In this document: in pieces, positions 1 to 7,517 of the stretch
Layout of the letters: each line of letters opens with the position of its first letter
Numbering within the stretch: position 1 is the stretch's first letter
Position numbers and translations under genes: made by a program
Source: a virus
IMG/VR virus record: IMGVR_UViG_3300029309_004125
Location: 1 to 21,463 of that record
Direction: 5' to 3' (one strand)
DNA: 21,463 nucleotides
The notes under the pieces: generated by a model
The model's input: only the letters and a program-made list of their open reading frames with translations
What the model was told of the DNA's origin: nothing
The model's database searches: none

Positions 1-75
1 TCTAGAAATATTATGGAAGTTACTATCTGTCCATTTGTAGATTTCGTCCATTGTGTATTTTGTAAAAGTAATCAT
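1..75 (-). CDS. Partial N-terminus of a leftward protein (runs off left edge)
   Basis: Reading the minus strand from the ATG at 75-73 gives 25 open codons to the window edge, beginning MITFTKYTMDEIYKW. An AAAGGA-like ribosome binding site lies 8-9 bases upstream (TCCTTTT at 84-90 on the plus strand). A leftward promoter sits at 138-110, so this is the first gene of a transcript divergent from the amidoligase operon. The fragment is too short to assign a family or function. The start is well supported by the ribosome binding site and by the lack of any competing plus-strand gene. Confidence 0.7.
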   Translation of the reverse strand, partial: MITFTKYTMDEIYKWTDSNFHNISR

Positions 76-109
76 TGTGTTTTTCCTTTTGTTAATTGTT
101 TCTATTATA

Positions 110-138
110 AATATAAATTAAATGTTCTTTATTGTCAA
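110..138 (-). promoter_or_regulatory. Leftward sigma70-like promoter with shared AATAAAGAAC element
   Basis: On the minus strand, TTGACA (138-133) is followed after 17 bases by TATATT (115-110). The spacer begins ATAAAGAAC, so the 15-mer TTGACAATAAAGAAC matches the promoter at 16719 exactly. It would drive the partial leftward gene at 1-75. Confidence 0.6.
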
Positions 139-225
139 CAATTATTTTACAAAAAGTATAATTTTTTTTTTATTGTTGTTTTTTTACAACAGATAATTTT
201 TTTTTATTTTTTTTGTTCTTTATTG

Positions 226-253
226 TTGACATAGTTATAGGATATGGTATATT
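226..253 (+). promoter_or_regulatory. Rightward promoter of the amidoligase operon
   Basis: TTGACA at 226-231 and TATATT at 248-253 are spaced by 16 bases. The -35 is directly preceded by GTTCTTTATTG (215-225), the reverse-orientation copy of the element found at the other promoters. The stretch from 140 to 215 is dominated by T-tracts, which may bend the DNA or act as an UP-like region. A clear ribosome binding site (AGGAGAG) lies at 283-289 before the ATG at 293. Confidence 0.65.
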
Positions 254-292
254 TATTATACGAATAGTATAAAACACAAAATAGGAGAGATA

Positions 293-1327
293 ATGAAACA
301 TACTATGAAATTTGGAGTTGAGATTGAGTACAAAAGTGCTAAAGCCTCAAAACTTCTTAAGGGTTTAAAATCCCTTGGCTTAAATGCTAGAATAAAAGGT
401 TACCACCCTGACACAGATTTTACTACTTGGGATATTTGTTCTGATAGTTCTGTATCTTATGGCTATGGTAATAATATGACAGGTGGGGAAATTGTTTCTC
501 CAATCCTTACTCTTGAGAACATTGATATACTTGACAAGGTTTGTAAGGTGCTAAAGGATGTAGGTGCTACTGTTGATTACAGATGTGGTTTACATATACA
601 TTTTTCTTGGACAGATATGAATGGATCAACTGTTAAAAAAATCATTGAGAGATACAGAAAGTTTGAGAATGAGTTTGATGGGATAATGAGTCCTAGTCGT
701 AGAACTTCTTATTGCTCTGAAGGAAGAGTAACAAATGAAAACAGTTATGCTAGAAGTATGATAAACTACACAATGCCTAGAGGTGATTCTTTAGATGCTA
801 TTGCTAGAGCCGGAAGAAGAGAAAACAAAATTAATGTAACTAATATTGGAAGTTATAGTAGAACGGGAACTCTTGAGTTTAGACACCATAATGGAACTAT
901 TGATTCTATGAAGATTAAGAATTGGGTTTTATTTCTTGCTGACTTTATACAAGAATCTAAGAAAAAGGTAAATGCTAAGACTTTTGACTTTGATGTAAAT
1001 AGTGTTAGTGCTGACCAAAAAAATAAAGCCTATGGTTCTCTTAAATATGCTATGCAATCTTTGGACATAGAGATGAAACAGAACAGAGGTTTTGGTTTTA
1101 CTTTCAAGAAAGGTACACGAGTTGAAAGATTGTCTTATTCTGAGATAACTGAAAAATTGTATGTTGTTGGAACAAGAGAGTTATGTTCTGACAAATTGAG
1201 AGAGTTCGTTGGCTATGTGACACAAACTGAATTTACTCCTCAAGATACTATGTTTTGTGGAGTTGAAGAGAAGTTGGCTTATTACTATATGGGTCGTCGT
1301 GATATGTTTACACAGAGGAGGGCATAA
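293..1327 (+). CDS. Putative amidoligase (COOH-NH2 ligase, Amidoligase_2 type)
   Basis: A 344-residue protein that resembles the glutamine-synthetase-fold COOH-NH2 ligases (Amidoligase_2). Family-type motifs appear in order: FGVEIE near residues 7-12, GGEIVSP near 64-70, GLHIHFS near 99-105 and TLEFRHHNGT near 193-202. Enzymes of this fold use ATP to join a carboxylate to an amine, for example peptide-like bonds involving glutamate. The substrate here is unknown; a protein tail, peptidoglycan peptide or small metabolite are all possible. It starts behind a strong AGGAG site. Its stop codon overlaps the start of the next gene (TAATG), a gamma-glutamyl cyclotransferase-like protein. That pairing is known for the family and supports the call. 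The C-terminal 100 residues show no motif I recognise. Confidence 0.8.
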   Translation: MKHTMKFGVEIEYKSAKASKLLKGLKSLGLNARIKGYHPDTDFTTWDICSDSSVSYGYGNNMTGGEIVSPILTLENIDILDKVCKVLKDVGATVDYRCGLHIHFSWTDMNGSTVKKIIERYRKFENEFDGIMSPSRRTSYCSEGRVTNENSYARSMINYTMPRGDSLDAIARAGRRENKINVTNIGSYSRTGTLEFRHHNGTIDSMKIKNWVLFLADFIQESKKKVNAKTFDFDVNSVSADQKNKAYGSLKYAMQSLDIEMKQNRGFGFTFKKGTRVERLSYSEITEKLYVVGTRELCSDKLREFVGYVTQTEFTPQDTMFCGVEEKLAYYYMGRRDMFTQRRA

Positions 1328-1746
1328 TGAAATACATATCTTATGGAAGTAATTTGAATGTAGGGCAAATGAGAATTCGTTGCCCTAAAGCTAAACCTTT
1401 GGGAAAATTGTTATTGCCTAATTTTAGGTTGGTTTTTCGTGGGGTTGCTGATATTGAAGAACATAAAGGTTCTAAATGTCCGGTGGGTGTTTGGGATATT
1501 ACAAAAGAATGTGAAGAGTCTTTAGATAGTTATGAGGGTTATCCTCATCTGTACTCTAAAATATTCTTTAAGCTAGATGATGAGTTGGCTATGACTTATG
1601 TTATGAATACAAACAGAATAAGCCCACCGAGTTATCATTATCTAAAATGTATTGAAGAGGGTTACAATGACTTCAAACTTGACAAGAAGTATTTATTTGA
1701 TGCACAGAAAAGTTCTATCAATGAATCTTCTTTTACTCTTCTTTAG
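1327..1746 (+). CDS. Gamma-glutamylcyclotransferase-like (AIG2/GGCT fold) protein
   Basis: A 139-residue protein with the GGCT signature YGSNL at residues 6-10, the substrate-binding loop, and LDSYEG at 66-71. In the latter, E70 is the expected catalytic glutamate. GGCT-fold enzymes release an amine from gamma-glutamyl amides by cyclising the glutamyl group to 5-oxoproline. The start overlaps the amidoligase stop by one base, so the two are translationally coupled. A ligase plus an enzyme that could undo or trim gamma-glutamyl linkages suggests one pathway. The 3' end overlaps the convergent ParB-like gene by 14 bases. The C-terminus is shorter than in typical AIG2 proteins. The exact substrate is unknown. 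Confidence 0.8.
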   Translation: MKYISYGSNLNVGQMRIRCPKAKPLGKLLLPNFRLVFRGVADIEEHKGSKCPVGVWDITKECEESLDSYEGYPHLYSKIFFKLDDELAMTYVMNTNRISPPSYHYLKCIEEGYNDFKLDKKYLFDAQKSSINESSFTLL

Positions 1747-2305
1747 AATCAGGGGCAAAATTCATTAACTCACTCCTATTTATATAATGCTCCTTGAGGC
1801 AGTGAGGACACATTACTTTATGTAGTGAGTCCTCATTGTTACTAACAAATCTATCTGATTCGCTTTGCATACTATTGTTAAAAGATTCTTCAGTATATTC
1901 TATTGGTTTAAGTTCTAAATTATCATTGATAATATTATCTAAATTTTGTTGTGGGAAAAACTCTTTCATTGAATCTATATCTGATATTTCTCTAAGTTCT
2001 TTCATTAATGCATCATTATCCCACAATGAAAGCTCACTAGATTTATTGTCAATGATTCTATATTCTTTTGCCTTTTGTTCATTTAGATCCAACCTTATGA
2101 TTTCTATTTCTTCTCTACCCATTTCATTTAATGCCATAAATCTTGTATGACCAGCAATTATGACATTATCTTTATCTACTGCAATTGGACTGTTATAACC
2201 ATATCTTTCTATACTGTTCTTAATTGCTTGAACAGCATCTGTGTTTTTTCTTGGGTTATTCCAATATGGTTTAATTTGATTGATGTTCAGTTTTTCTATC
2301 TTCAT
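1733..2305 (-). CDS. ParB/Srx-fold (ParBc) domain protein with C-terminal CxxC tail
   Basis: A 190-residue protein with an N-terminal ParB/sulfiredoxin-type domain. Residues 1-20 carry the LNINQIKPYWNNPRK type start, and the nucleotide-binding motif AGHTR is at 51-55, followed by a DNKSSELSLWD-like segment at 86-96. Such domains bind or hydrolyse nucleotides; plasmid ParB proteins are CTPases and sulfiredoxin is an ATP-using enzyme. The middle region is acidic. The tail holds CPHC (166-169) followed by H173, half of a possible zinc site. It is the last gene of the replication operon and its start lies inside the end of the IbrB-like gene. Phage proteins of this type are often encoded near DNA-modification genes. 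It is not a partition protein in any way I can see, since no ParA is present. Confidence 0.75.
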   Translation of the reverse strand: MKIEKLNINQIKPYWNNPRKNTDAVQAIKNSIERYGYNSPIAVDKDNVIIAGHTRFMALNEMGREEIEIIRLDLNEQKAKEYRIIDNKSSELSLWDNDALMKELREISDIDSMKEFFPQQNLDNIINDNLELKPIEYTEESFNNSMQSESDRFVSNNEDSLHKVMCPHCLKEHYINRSELMNFAPDSKEE

Positions 2306-2843
2306 ATTCTTTTCTTACCTCCAATTGTCGTCTTGTTTCCCAAGATTTTGAATATTCTGTATTCTCAAATAATTTGCTAAATCCAGTGACATGTTTTAAT
2401 CTTATCAGTTCCTCTGGCTCAAGTCCAAGATTATGACAAATTGTCGTGTCTTTAATTCCTTTATCTAACATTGTAAATACAATATTAGCCATACCATCTA
2501 TGCTATGCTTTCCTCTAGCCCTATTATGCCTTACAGTTGAGGCCATTCTCTCTTCTATCTTCTTTTTAATGACAACAATAGGTAAATGACCATCTGTTGT
2601 TTCGTATATATCTTTATACATTTTCATAATTGAATATCTATGAAATCCATCTACTATGACAAATTTGTCAATGCTTTTATCATATATTGTTACTACTGGT
2701 TGTGTGTAGCCATCTTGTTTAATTGATGTGTAGAGTAGATTCATTTCATTTTTGGCAACTGCATTTGGATTGTAATTATTTGCTTGTATTCTGTCAATTT
2801 TGATCCATTGGACTTTATTGACTGGGTGCTTGTCGTAATTCAT
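2271..2843 (-). CDS. IbrB-like ParB-domain protein
   Basis: A 190-residue protein with a ParB-type domain. The start is INxxQ-like with NNYNPN, the motif IVDGFHRY is near residues 63-70, and a conserved basic stretch RMASTVRHNRARGKH lies at 99-113, with a helical C-terminus. The DGFHR and STVRHNRARG motifs are those of IbrB, the partner of IbrA. The upstream gene is indeed IbrA-like, which confirms the pairing. IbrA and IbrB are known from E. coli as co-activators of prophage gene expression, but their biochemical activity is not established. The gene overlaps the IbrA-like gene by 29 bases and the next ParB gene by 35 bases. It is distinct in sequence from that downstream ParB-domain protein. 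Confidence 0.82.
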   Translation of the reverse strand: MNYDKHPVNKVQWIKIDRIQANNYNPNAVAKNEMNLLYTSIKQDGYTQPVVTIYDKSIDKFVIVDGFHRYSIMKMYKDIYETTDGHLPIVVIKKKIEERMASTVRHNRARGKHSIDGMANIVFTMLDKGIKDTTICHNLGLEPEELIRLKHVTGFSKLFENTEYSKSWETRRQLEVRKEYEDRKTEHQSN

Positions 2844-3990
2844 TCTCTTTTTTTTCCCTTTCTTTTCTTTTGTATCTAATGAGAGTTGGCTCTCTTCTAA
2901 AGTTTCTCATCTTTGTGCCTTCCCAATCATTGGTTAATATACAAGAAACTTCAGCTTTTCTACACTTAAGTTCAAAATCTGGGTTCTCCTCAAATATTTC
3001 TCCAAAGACTCTTTCATTATCCATAAACATTTTTATGAAGTATTTGGAGTATTCTTCATTAATGAGTTTTTCTAAAAGATAATCTCTATACTCTATCCAA
3101 CTTTTGAACATATATGGAAGGTCATATATGAAGTAATCTTTATTAAGTTTCGCCGCCATATCAATACCACCTAGTCGTTGGGTAAGTTTTTCATAAGTGT
3201 TCGGCTCTATCTCTTGTGCATAGTAAATATTTTTAATTGCTGTTTCGTGTGTTAGATTTGATATTCTCATATTAGGAAATGGAACTCCATATCTATATTG
3301 AGCATCATAAACCTTATTGTATCTCCAATCATTATCAAATATGGCTTTCCATATGTCATGAAATGTCCAATCATATATTGGGTAGAATGAGTATATGCCT
3401 TTATCTTTATGCCTAACTGCCCCCCATGTTTCCCCTTTGTAAGTTTCTTGATAACATAATCCCATTTTTCTTACTGGAGATTCTTCTGTACGAACACCAC
3501 CAAGTATAGCAAGATTATTGCCCCATTCTTTTTCATAGATTAGATCCATTATGTCATAGAATCTATCACTTCCATAAATATTTTCTTTATACGAGTAGTC
3601 TTGATAAGGATACATCCACTTGTCCTTGTGTTCCTTATCCCAACATTTTAACCACCAATCTATCGTTGATGTTCCATTTTGTATGAGAAAGGGAATTTGA
3701 AACCAATATGGCTCAACTTCTTTTCTTTCCATAGAATATTTAACTTGGTCAATTGTTCCTTGCCACTCTGCCTCTTGGTCTAAAAACAAAACCTTAACTG
3801 GTAATCTGTTCTTTTCTTTTGCAACTTTTATCATAAGTTCAAGAACCACAGTAGAATCTTTACCACCTGATATATTTGTTGCTACTGTTTCAAATTCATC
3901 ATATAGCCATCTTATTCTGTCCAATGCTTTTTCATACACATTGACATCTTGATATATTTTCATAAATGTGGATTTAGATGTTTTTTTCAT
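2815..3990 (-). CDS. IbrA-like PAPS-reductase family ATP-pyrophosphatase
   Basis: A 391-residue protein of the phosphoadenosine-phosphosulfate reductase/N-type ATP-pyrophosphatase superfamily. The PP-loop SGGKDST lies at residues 41-47, followed by a VLFLDQEAEW strand and a GGVRTEES segment. The C-terminal part (NLTHETAIKNIYYAQEIEP and later CILTNDWEGTKM) resembles IbrA/DUF3440 proteins rather than CysH. Enzymes of this fold activate a substrate with ATP, often ahead of sulfur transfer, as in DndC. Family members have been linked to regulation or nucleic-acid modification, but the reaction of IbrA is not known. The gene lies between a GNAT gene and the IbrB-like gene with overlaps on both sides. 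A role in sulfate assimilation is unlikely given the context. Confidence 0.83.
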   Translation of the reverse strand: MKKTSKSTFMKIYQDVNVYEKALDRIRWLYDEFETVATNISGGKDSTVVLELMIKVAKEKNRLPVKVLFLDQEAEWQGTIDQVKYSMERKEVEPYWFQIPFLIQNGTSTIDWWLKCWDKEHKDKWMYPYQDYSYKENIYGSDRFYDIMDLIYEKEWGNNLAILGGVRTEESPVRKMGLCYQETYKGETWGAVRHKDKGIYSFYPIYDWTFHDIWKAIFDNDWRYNKVYDAQYRYGVPFPNMRISNLTHETAIKNIYYAQEIEPNTYEKLTQRLGGIDMAAKLNKDYFIYDLPYMFKSWIEYRDYLLEKLINEEYSKYFIKMFMDNERVFGEIFEENPDFELKCRKAEVSCILTNDWEGTKMRNFRREPTLIRYKRKEREKKENELRQAPSQ

Positions 3991-4366
3991 ACCAATATTG
4001 ATGAGGTTTCCTTTTAGTATATTTTGCTTTTATTTCATAATTTTCATGTAGGTATGTTCTATAAATACCCCTTACATCAATTACTTTAAAATTATTTTTT
4101 TTTGCCCATAATTCTGATTGTACTATTAGTGCTTTACCAATACCAACTTCTCTGTATTGTGGTATCACATAATTATTTCTAAACCTTACTCGTGTTTGCG
4201 AAAGTATGAGTAATGAACAACAACCAACGACCTCATCTATTGTTGCTTTAAACCATATTTCTGGTTTTTTCTTAATTGAGAAACAAGCATTTTCAGTGTC
4301 ATAATTTTTTGGTATAAATGCAATCTCTTCATAATCACATTGTTCTATGTCAAATCTTTTAATCAT
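3974..4366 (-). CDS. GNAT-family acetyltransferase-like protein
   Basis: A 130-residue protein with the acetyl-CoA-binding motif A of GNAT enzymes: VIPQYREVGIGKAL at residues 67-80, where R72-x-x-G75-x-G77 is the pyrophosphate-binding signature. The preceding beta strand is GCCSLLILSQTRV. The short, basic C-terminus (KYTKRKPHQYWY) resembles phage GNAT-fold proteins that act near DNA-modification genes, and a Mom-like role is conceivable but unproven. It overlaps the glycosyltransferase-like gene by 8 bases and the IbrA-like gene by 17 bases, so it is expected to be made together with them. The acyl acceptor cannot be read from sequence. Confidence 0.75.
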   Translation of the reverse strand: MIKRFDIEQCDYEEIAFIPKNYDTENACFSIKKKPEIWFKATIDEVVGCCSLLILSQTRVRFRNNYVIPQYREVGIGKALIVQSELWAKKNNFKVIDVRGIYRTYLHENYEIKAKYTKRKPHQYWYEKNI

Positions 4367-5060
4367 AATAGTACGGCCACCCGTGTCTAAATGATGAAGT
4401 TCGTTGTGTTATCATATCTGTTTTTGACCAATCATATTCTAAATAAGATTTATTGGAAACAAACCATCTTGCAACTCTTGTTTTATTGTTGTTGCCTAGT
4501 GTAGAATTACTTGGACATATATGTTCAACTAAAGAGGGCATTGGACATAAAGGTATATGATTTTTTTTTAAACAATACATTGTGAGTCTACTGTCGTCCC
4601 ATTTAAATTCTTTTTTTATGTGGTTGTTATCCCACTCTAAAAAATTTTCTGTTTCTTCTTTTGGTAATAAACAGGCTTGCCCCCATATTCCATCTGCAAT
4701 CCCAATCCACCTTATGTCTTTTTCTTTTGCCTGTTCGCAGATTTTCCTATTTGCATATAGACACATAATTTTTTTTGGGAATACTTTTATCAACTCTTTA
4801 ACTGTATGAATAAAATCATTACAAAGACTTATGTCATCTTGAATTACTAGATGATGAGTTGCATCAGTTGACAAACAGAACTCCCAACTCTTTTTTGCAG
4901 TATGCCAAACTCCTCTTTTTTTCCAATCCTCTATTACTGCAAAATCTTCTAACTCATTTAAAATATTTGCTTTACCTAATTGATTAATGATCTTTTGAAC
5001 AATTGTTTTTCGCTCTTCATAAAATGGACAATGCATTATAGCAATACTTAATTTATTCAT
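4359..5060 (-). CDS. GT-A-like glycosyltransferase
   Basis: A 233-residue protein with a Rossmann-like start (KLSIAIMHCPFYEERK) and a central HHLVIQDDISLCNDF stretch in which QDD matches the metal/nucleotide-sugar DxD position of GT-A glycosyltransferases (GT25-like). A GQACLLPKE segment and WDDSRLTMYCLKK further on are where acceptor-binding and acidic residues of this fold usually lie. It overlaps the primase-helicase by 8 bases and the GNAT gene by 8 bases. No signal peptide or membrane segment is seen, so it acts in the cytoplasm. Sugar and acceptor are unknown. DNA bases, surface glycans or a protein are possible, and the replication-operon setting favours an intracellular acceptor. Confidence 0.65.
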   Translation of the reverse strand: MNKLSIAIMHCPFYEERKTIVQKIINQLGKANILNELEDFAVIEDWKKRGVWHTAKKSWEFCLSTDATHHLVIQDDISLCNDFIHTVKELIKVFPKKIMCLYANRKICEQAKEKDIRWIGIADGIWGQACLLPKEETENFLEWDNNHIKKEFKWDDSRLTMYCLKKNHIPLCPMPSLVEHICPSNSTLGNNNKTRVARWFVSNKSYLEYDWSKTDMITQRTSSFRHGWPYYYD

Positions 5061-6774
5061 TGTACCAATATTGATTGTTCTGTTCTGATTCTTTGTCTAT
5101 GACTTCTTTATAGATTCTTTTATTTATGTCATAGGTAAAATAACACTCGCCTATATTTCCATATAGACCTTGTTCTCTTATCTTTCGTGTAATAACTCTT
5201 GTTTGTTTAGTGTCAAAATCTCTATATACTACCAAACCAACATCAGACATATTATTCCAATGAGCACTCCCAGAAACATCATACATCGTTGGCACACATA
5301 TTGAGCCATCTTCTTTACGAGGGAGTTTGCTTGGGTGAGCCACGAGCCAAATAGTGACTTCATGCGTTCTACAAAACTTTTTACACTTGCTAATAACATC
5401 GCGAATATGTTCATCTTCTCTTTTGTTTCCTTCTCTACTTGAATTTATCTCATTATATGGGTCAATAATCAAGCCTTTAATTCCAAACTTCAAAACACTT
5501 TGTCGTGCCTTAGATAAGATCCATTCTATTGATGGTATCGTATCTTTATTTTCCATAAAGAAAAAATTGTCATTAAGTATTTGCAAACCTTTGTTTAAAT
5601 CCTCTTTATTCATTCTTTCATTCATTCCATCATCAAATGGCTTATGTATTATCTTTTCTACTATTCTTCGTATATGTTGAGGGGTAGAATGTTCTGGACT
5701 AAATACACAAAATTTCCATTTATATAAATTAAAAAGGTTAACTGCAATCTGGTCTATAAAATTAGATTTACCATGATTAGGTACTCCAGTTACACAATGA
5801 AAAGTGCCCGGTTGTATTTTGTAAATGGTGTCTAGTATTTTAAAGCCTGTGGAGAGAGGTTTTTGAATCTTACCTTCATATATATCTAAGATTTCCTTTT
5901 TGTAGTTCTTAATCGTGTATAAGCCCTCTATGGGATAAGGTATTGCAGTTTTTAAACATTCTATAAGAGTATTTCTTCCAAGTTTGACAAGACACTCATT
6001 TGCATCTTTTGTAATAATATCACCTTGTTGATTAGGGAATTGTATTCGTAAACATCTATCTTTACCAAACCTATGCACCAACTCTAAATGTAATGCCTTA
6101 CCAGCTTCATCTTGGTCCGTTGCTATATATACTTTCTCAACTTCATTTAACCACTTACAATTTTTTAATGCAGAGAATCTTAAGTCATTTAAATCAAACT
6201 TTGCATTTTTTGGTGCCCCATCTGGTAATGTTACAGCATTAATTATTCCAGCTTCATAAAATGCCACTACATCCATTTCACCTTCAGCTATGATTATGTT
6301 TTTCTTTCCTGTCCGTTCCCAATACTTTTTGACATTATCTATATTATATAAAGTTCGTTGTGCATTAGGTTTTTGTGAAAATCTTTTGTCATAAGTTCTA
6401 TATTTGATATTTTGTGTTTCTCCATCTTGAATGTATGGAAAACAGATAGATCCATTGTAAGAATAAATACCTAAATCTTCCACAGTCTTTCCACTAATTC
6501 CTCTTTCCTTAAACCAATCATATAGTTTGTTTTTGTCCATATCTTTATTGTTGTTTACTATTGTATATTTTCGTTCATATAGATTTACTTTACCACTATA
6601 TTCACAATTATGACACTTAAATAATGCACTTTCATTTTCAATCTTTACACTCAATGGAGTGTCATGTGTATTTTTTGATTTTCTTGTGTTTTTACATTTA
6701 GGACAAAATGTTTTATGAGAACCAATACTATAACTATTGCAATAGATTCCAAGTTCCTTAAGTTTTGTTTCCAT
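5053..6774 (-). CDS. Primase-helicase (T7 gp4/Twinkle-like)
   Basis: A 573-residue replicative protein with three regions. An N-terminal zinc ribbon carries C24, C27, C54 and C57. A Toprim domain carries E164 in AEGEMD and D220/D222 in ATDQDEAG. A C-terminal RecA-like DnaB helicase carries Walker A GVPNHGKS at 330-337, Walker B LIIDPYNE with D438, and WLVAHPSK at 476-483. The Toprim residues and a matching zinc ribbon suggest both primer synthesis and helicase activity at the phage fork. The ATG directly abuts the stop codon of the upstream winged-helix gene. The cassette continues with the glycosyltransferase-like gene, so replication and the putative modification genes share one transcript. 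Length and motif order match the family. Confidence 0.93.
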   Translation of the reverse strand: METKLKELGIYCNSYSIGSHKTFCPKCKNTRKSKNTHDTPLSVKIENESALFKCHNCEYSGKVNLYERKYTIVNNNKDMDKNKLYDWFKERGISGKTVEDLGIYSYNGSICFPYIQDGETQNIKYRTYDKRFSQKPNAQRTLYNIDNVKKYWERTGKKNIIIAEGEMDVVAFYEAGIINAVTLPDGAPKNAKFDLNDLRFSALKNCKWLNEVEKVYIATDQDEAGKALHLELVHRFGKDRCLRIQFPNQQGDIITKDANECLVKLGRNTLIECLKTAIPYPIEGLYTIKNYKKEILDIYEGKIQKPLSTGFKILDTIYKIQPGTFHCVTGVPNHGKSNFIDQIAVNLFNLYKWKFCVFSPEHSTPQHIRRIVEKIIHKPFDDGMNERMNKEDLNKGLQILNDNFFFMENKDTIPSIEWILSKARQSVLKFGIKGLIIDPYNEINSSREGNKREDEHIRDVISKCKKFCRTHEVTIWLVAHPSKLPRKEDGSICVPTMYDVSGSAHWNNMSDVGLVVYRDFDTKQTRVITRKIREQGLYGNIGECYFTYDINKRIYKEVIDKESEQNNQYWYNE

Positions 6775-7395
6775 TTAACCAGCCAAACTGCTTGTTGTTT
6801 TTTTCTCTTTTATACTTTTATACTTTTCGTAAACTTTGTCAACAAACCAATTATATGGATTGTGTATAAATTTTCCATTCTTAGATTTTGCATAATTAAT
6901 TACACATTTTTTAATTTCATCTTTGTTTTCTATTTTTTTCCACAATGCAAAAGTTTTATCTTTTTTAGTTTTATGTTCACTAGATGGATATAACTTCCAA
7001 AACTCTTCAAACTCTTGGGGGTATTCTATTCTACCATTAGGTTTCTTTTTCATTCTCACTATATGTATATTATTTATAGTATTAAGGGGTGACATATTTG
7101 TAGGGGGGGAGAGTGACATATTTGTACCCCTCCCAATATTTATTGTATAGAGATTTGAGGTTTGTCTTCCATCTTCAAATCTTTCTTTTTTTATAATTAT
7201 TTTTTTCTCAATGAGTTCTTGTAAACATCTCAAAATTGTTCTCTCATCACAATTACACATTTTTGCCAAGTGTCTTTTACTTGGATATGTTTCATTATCT
7301 TCATTGGCATAGTTGGCTAATACTAATAAAACAAGTTTTGTAGTAGGCTTAATATTTTGAATTTTTATACAATTTGCGATAGCAATAAAAGACAT
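6775..7395 (-). CDS. Winged-helix replication protein (phage O/replisome-organiser-like)
   Basis: A 206-residue protein. The N-terminal half is a winged-helix domain of the helix_turn_helix_36 kind: TKLVLLVLANYANEDNETYPSKRHLAKMC is its core at about residues 19-48, followed by a wing at about 63-78. The C-terminal half has an EFEEFWKLYPSSEHKTKKDK stretch and aromatic helices as in phage replication initiators. It precedes the primase-helicase with no gap, the usual position of an origin-binding or helicase-loading protein. No Shine-Dalgarno sequence precedes the ATG, and a -10 box lies only 6-7 bases upstream, which suggests a leaderless message. A simple regulator is the alternative. Confidence 0.78.
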   Translation of the reverse strand: MSFIAIANCIKIQNIKPTTKLVLLVLANYANEDNETYPSKRHLAKMCNCDERTILRCLQELIEKKIIIKKERFEDGRQTSNLYTINIGRGTNMSLSPPTNMSPLNTINNIHIVRMKKKPNGRIEYPQEFEEFWKLYPSSEHKTKKDKTFALWKKIENKDEIKKCVINYAKSKNGKFIHNPYNWFVDKVYEKYKSIKEKKTTSSLAG

Positions 7396-7401
7396 AAAAT
7401 T

Positions 7402-7429
7402 ATAATAACAAACTTTTTTTGTTTATCAA
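7402..7429 (-). promoter_or_regulatory. Leftward promoter of the replication/modification operon
   Basis: On the minus strand, TTGATA (7429-7424) and TATTAT (7407-7402) are spaced by 16 bases, ending 6-7 bases before the ATG at 7395. Transcription would begin almost at the start codon. A second minus-strand TATAAT lies at 7437-7432 without a good -35. Confidence 0.5.
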
Positions 7430-7457
7430 CTATTATACAAAAGGCATAAAAAAAATA

Positions 7458-7494
7458 TTGACTATTGTTCTTTATATTATACAATGTGTATAAT
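7458..7494 (+). promoter_or_regulatory. Rightward promoter region with shared element
   Basis: TTGACT (7458-7463) is followed by TTGTTCTTTATA, the reverse-orientation copy of the shared element. TATAAT at 7489-7494 is 17 bases from TTGTTC (7466-7471), so the exact -35 is unclear. It would drive the 7518-8634 gene group, which starts behind a GGAG ribosome binding site. Confidence 0.5.
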
Positions 7495-7517
7495 ATTAAT
7501 TTATATGGAGATATTCT

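Noticed and set aside
13-234. Plus-strand frame in the left intergenic region
   Set aside because: Its T-rich, phenylalanine-dominated translation comes from T-tracts and promoters; it has no ribosome binding site, and a leftward gene plus promoters occupy the same DNA.
1836-2380. Plus-strand frames across the ParB-like genes
   Set aside because: These are the antisense side of clear minus-strand genes with known motifs; low-complexity serine/leucine composition.
1733-2843. Plasmid-type partition system
   Set aside because: Two ParB-fold proteins but no ParA and no parS-like repeats; motifs point to IbrB and related phage proteins.
2815-3990. Sulfate-assimilation enzyme (CysH)
   Set aside because: The C-terminal part matches IbrA-like rather than CysH motifs and no other assimilation genes are present.
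5229-5680. Other frames within the primase-helicase gene
   Set aside because: They lie inside a gene with complete zinc, Toprim and RecA-like motifs; no motif or ribosome binding site of their own.
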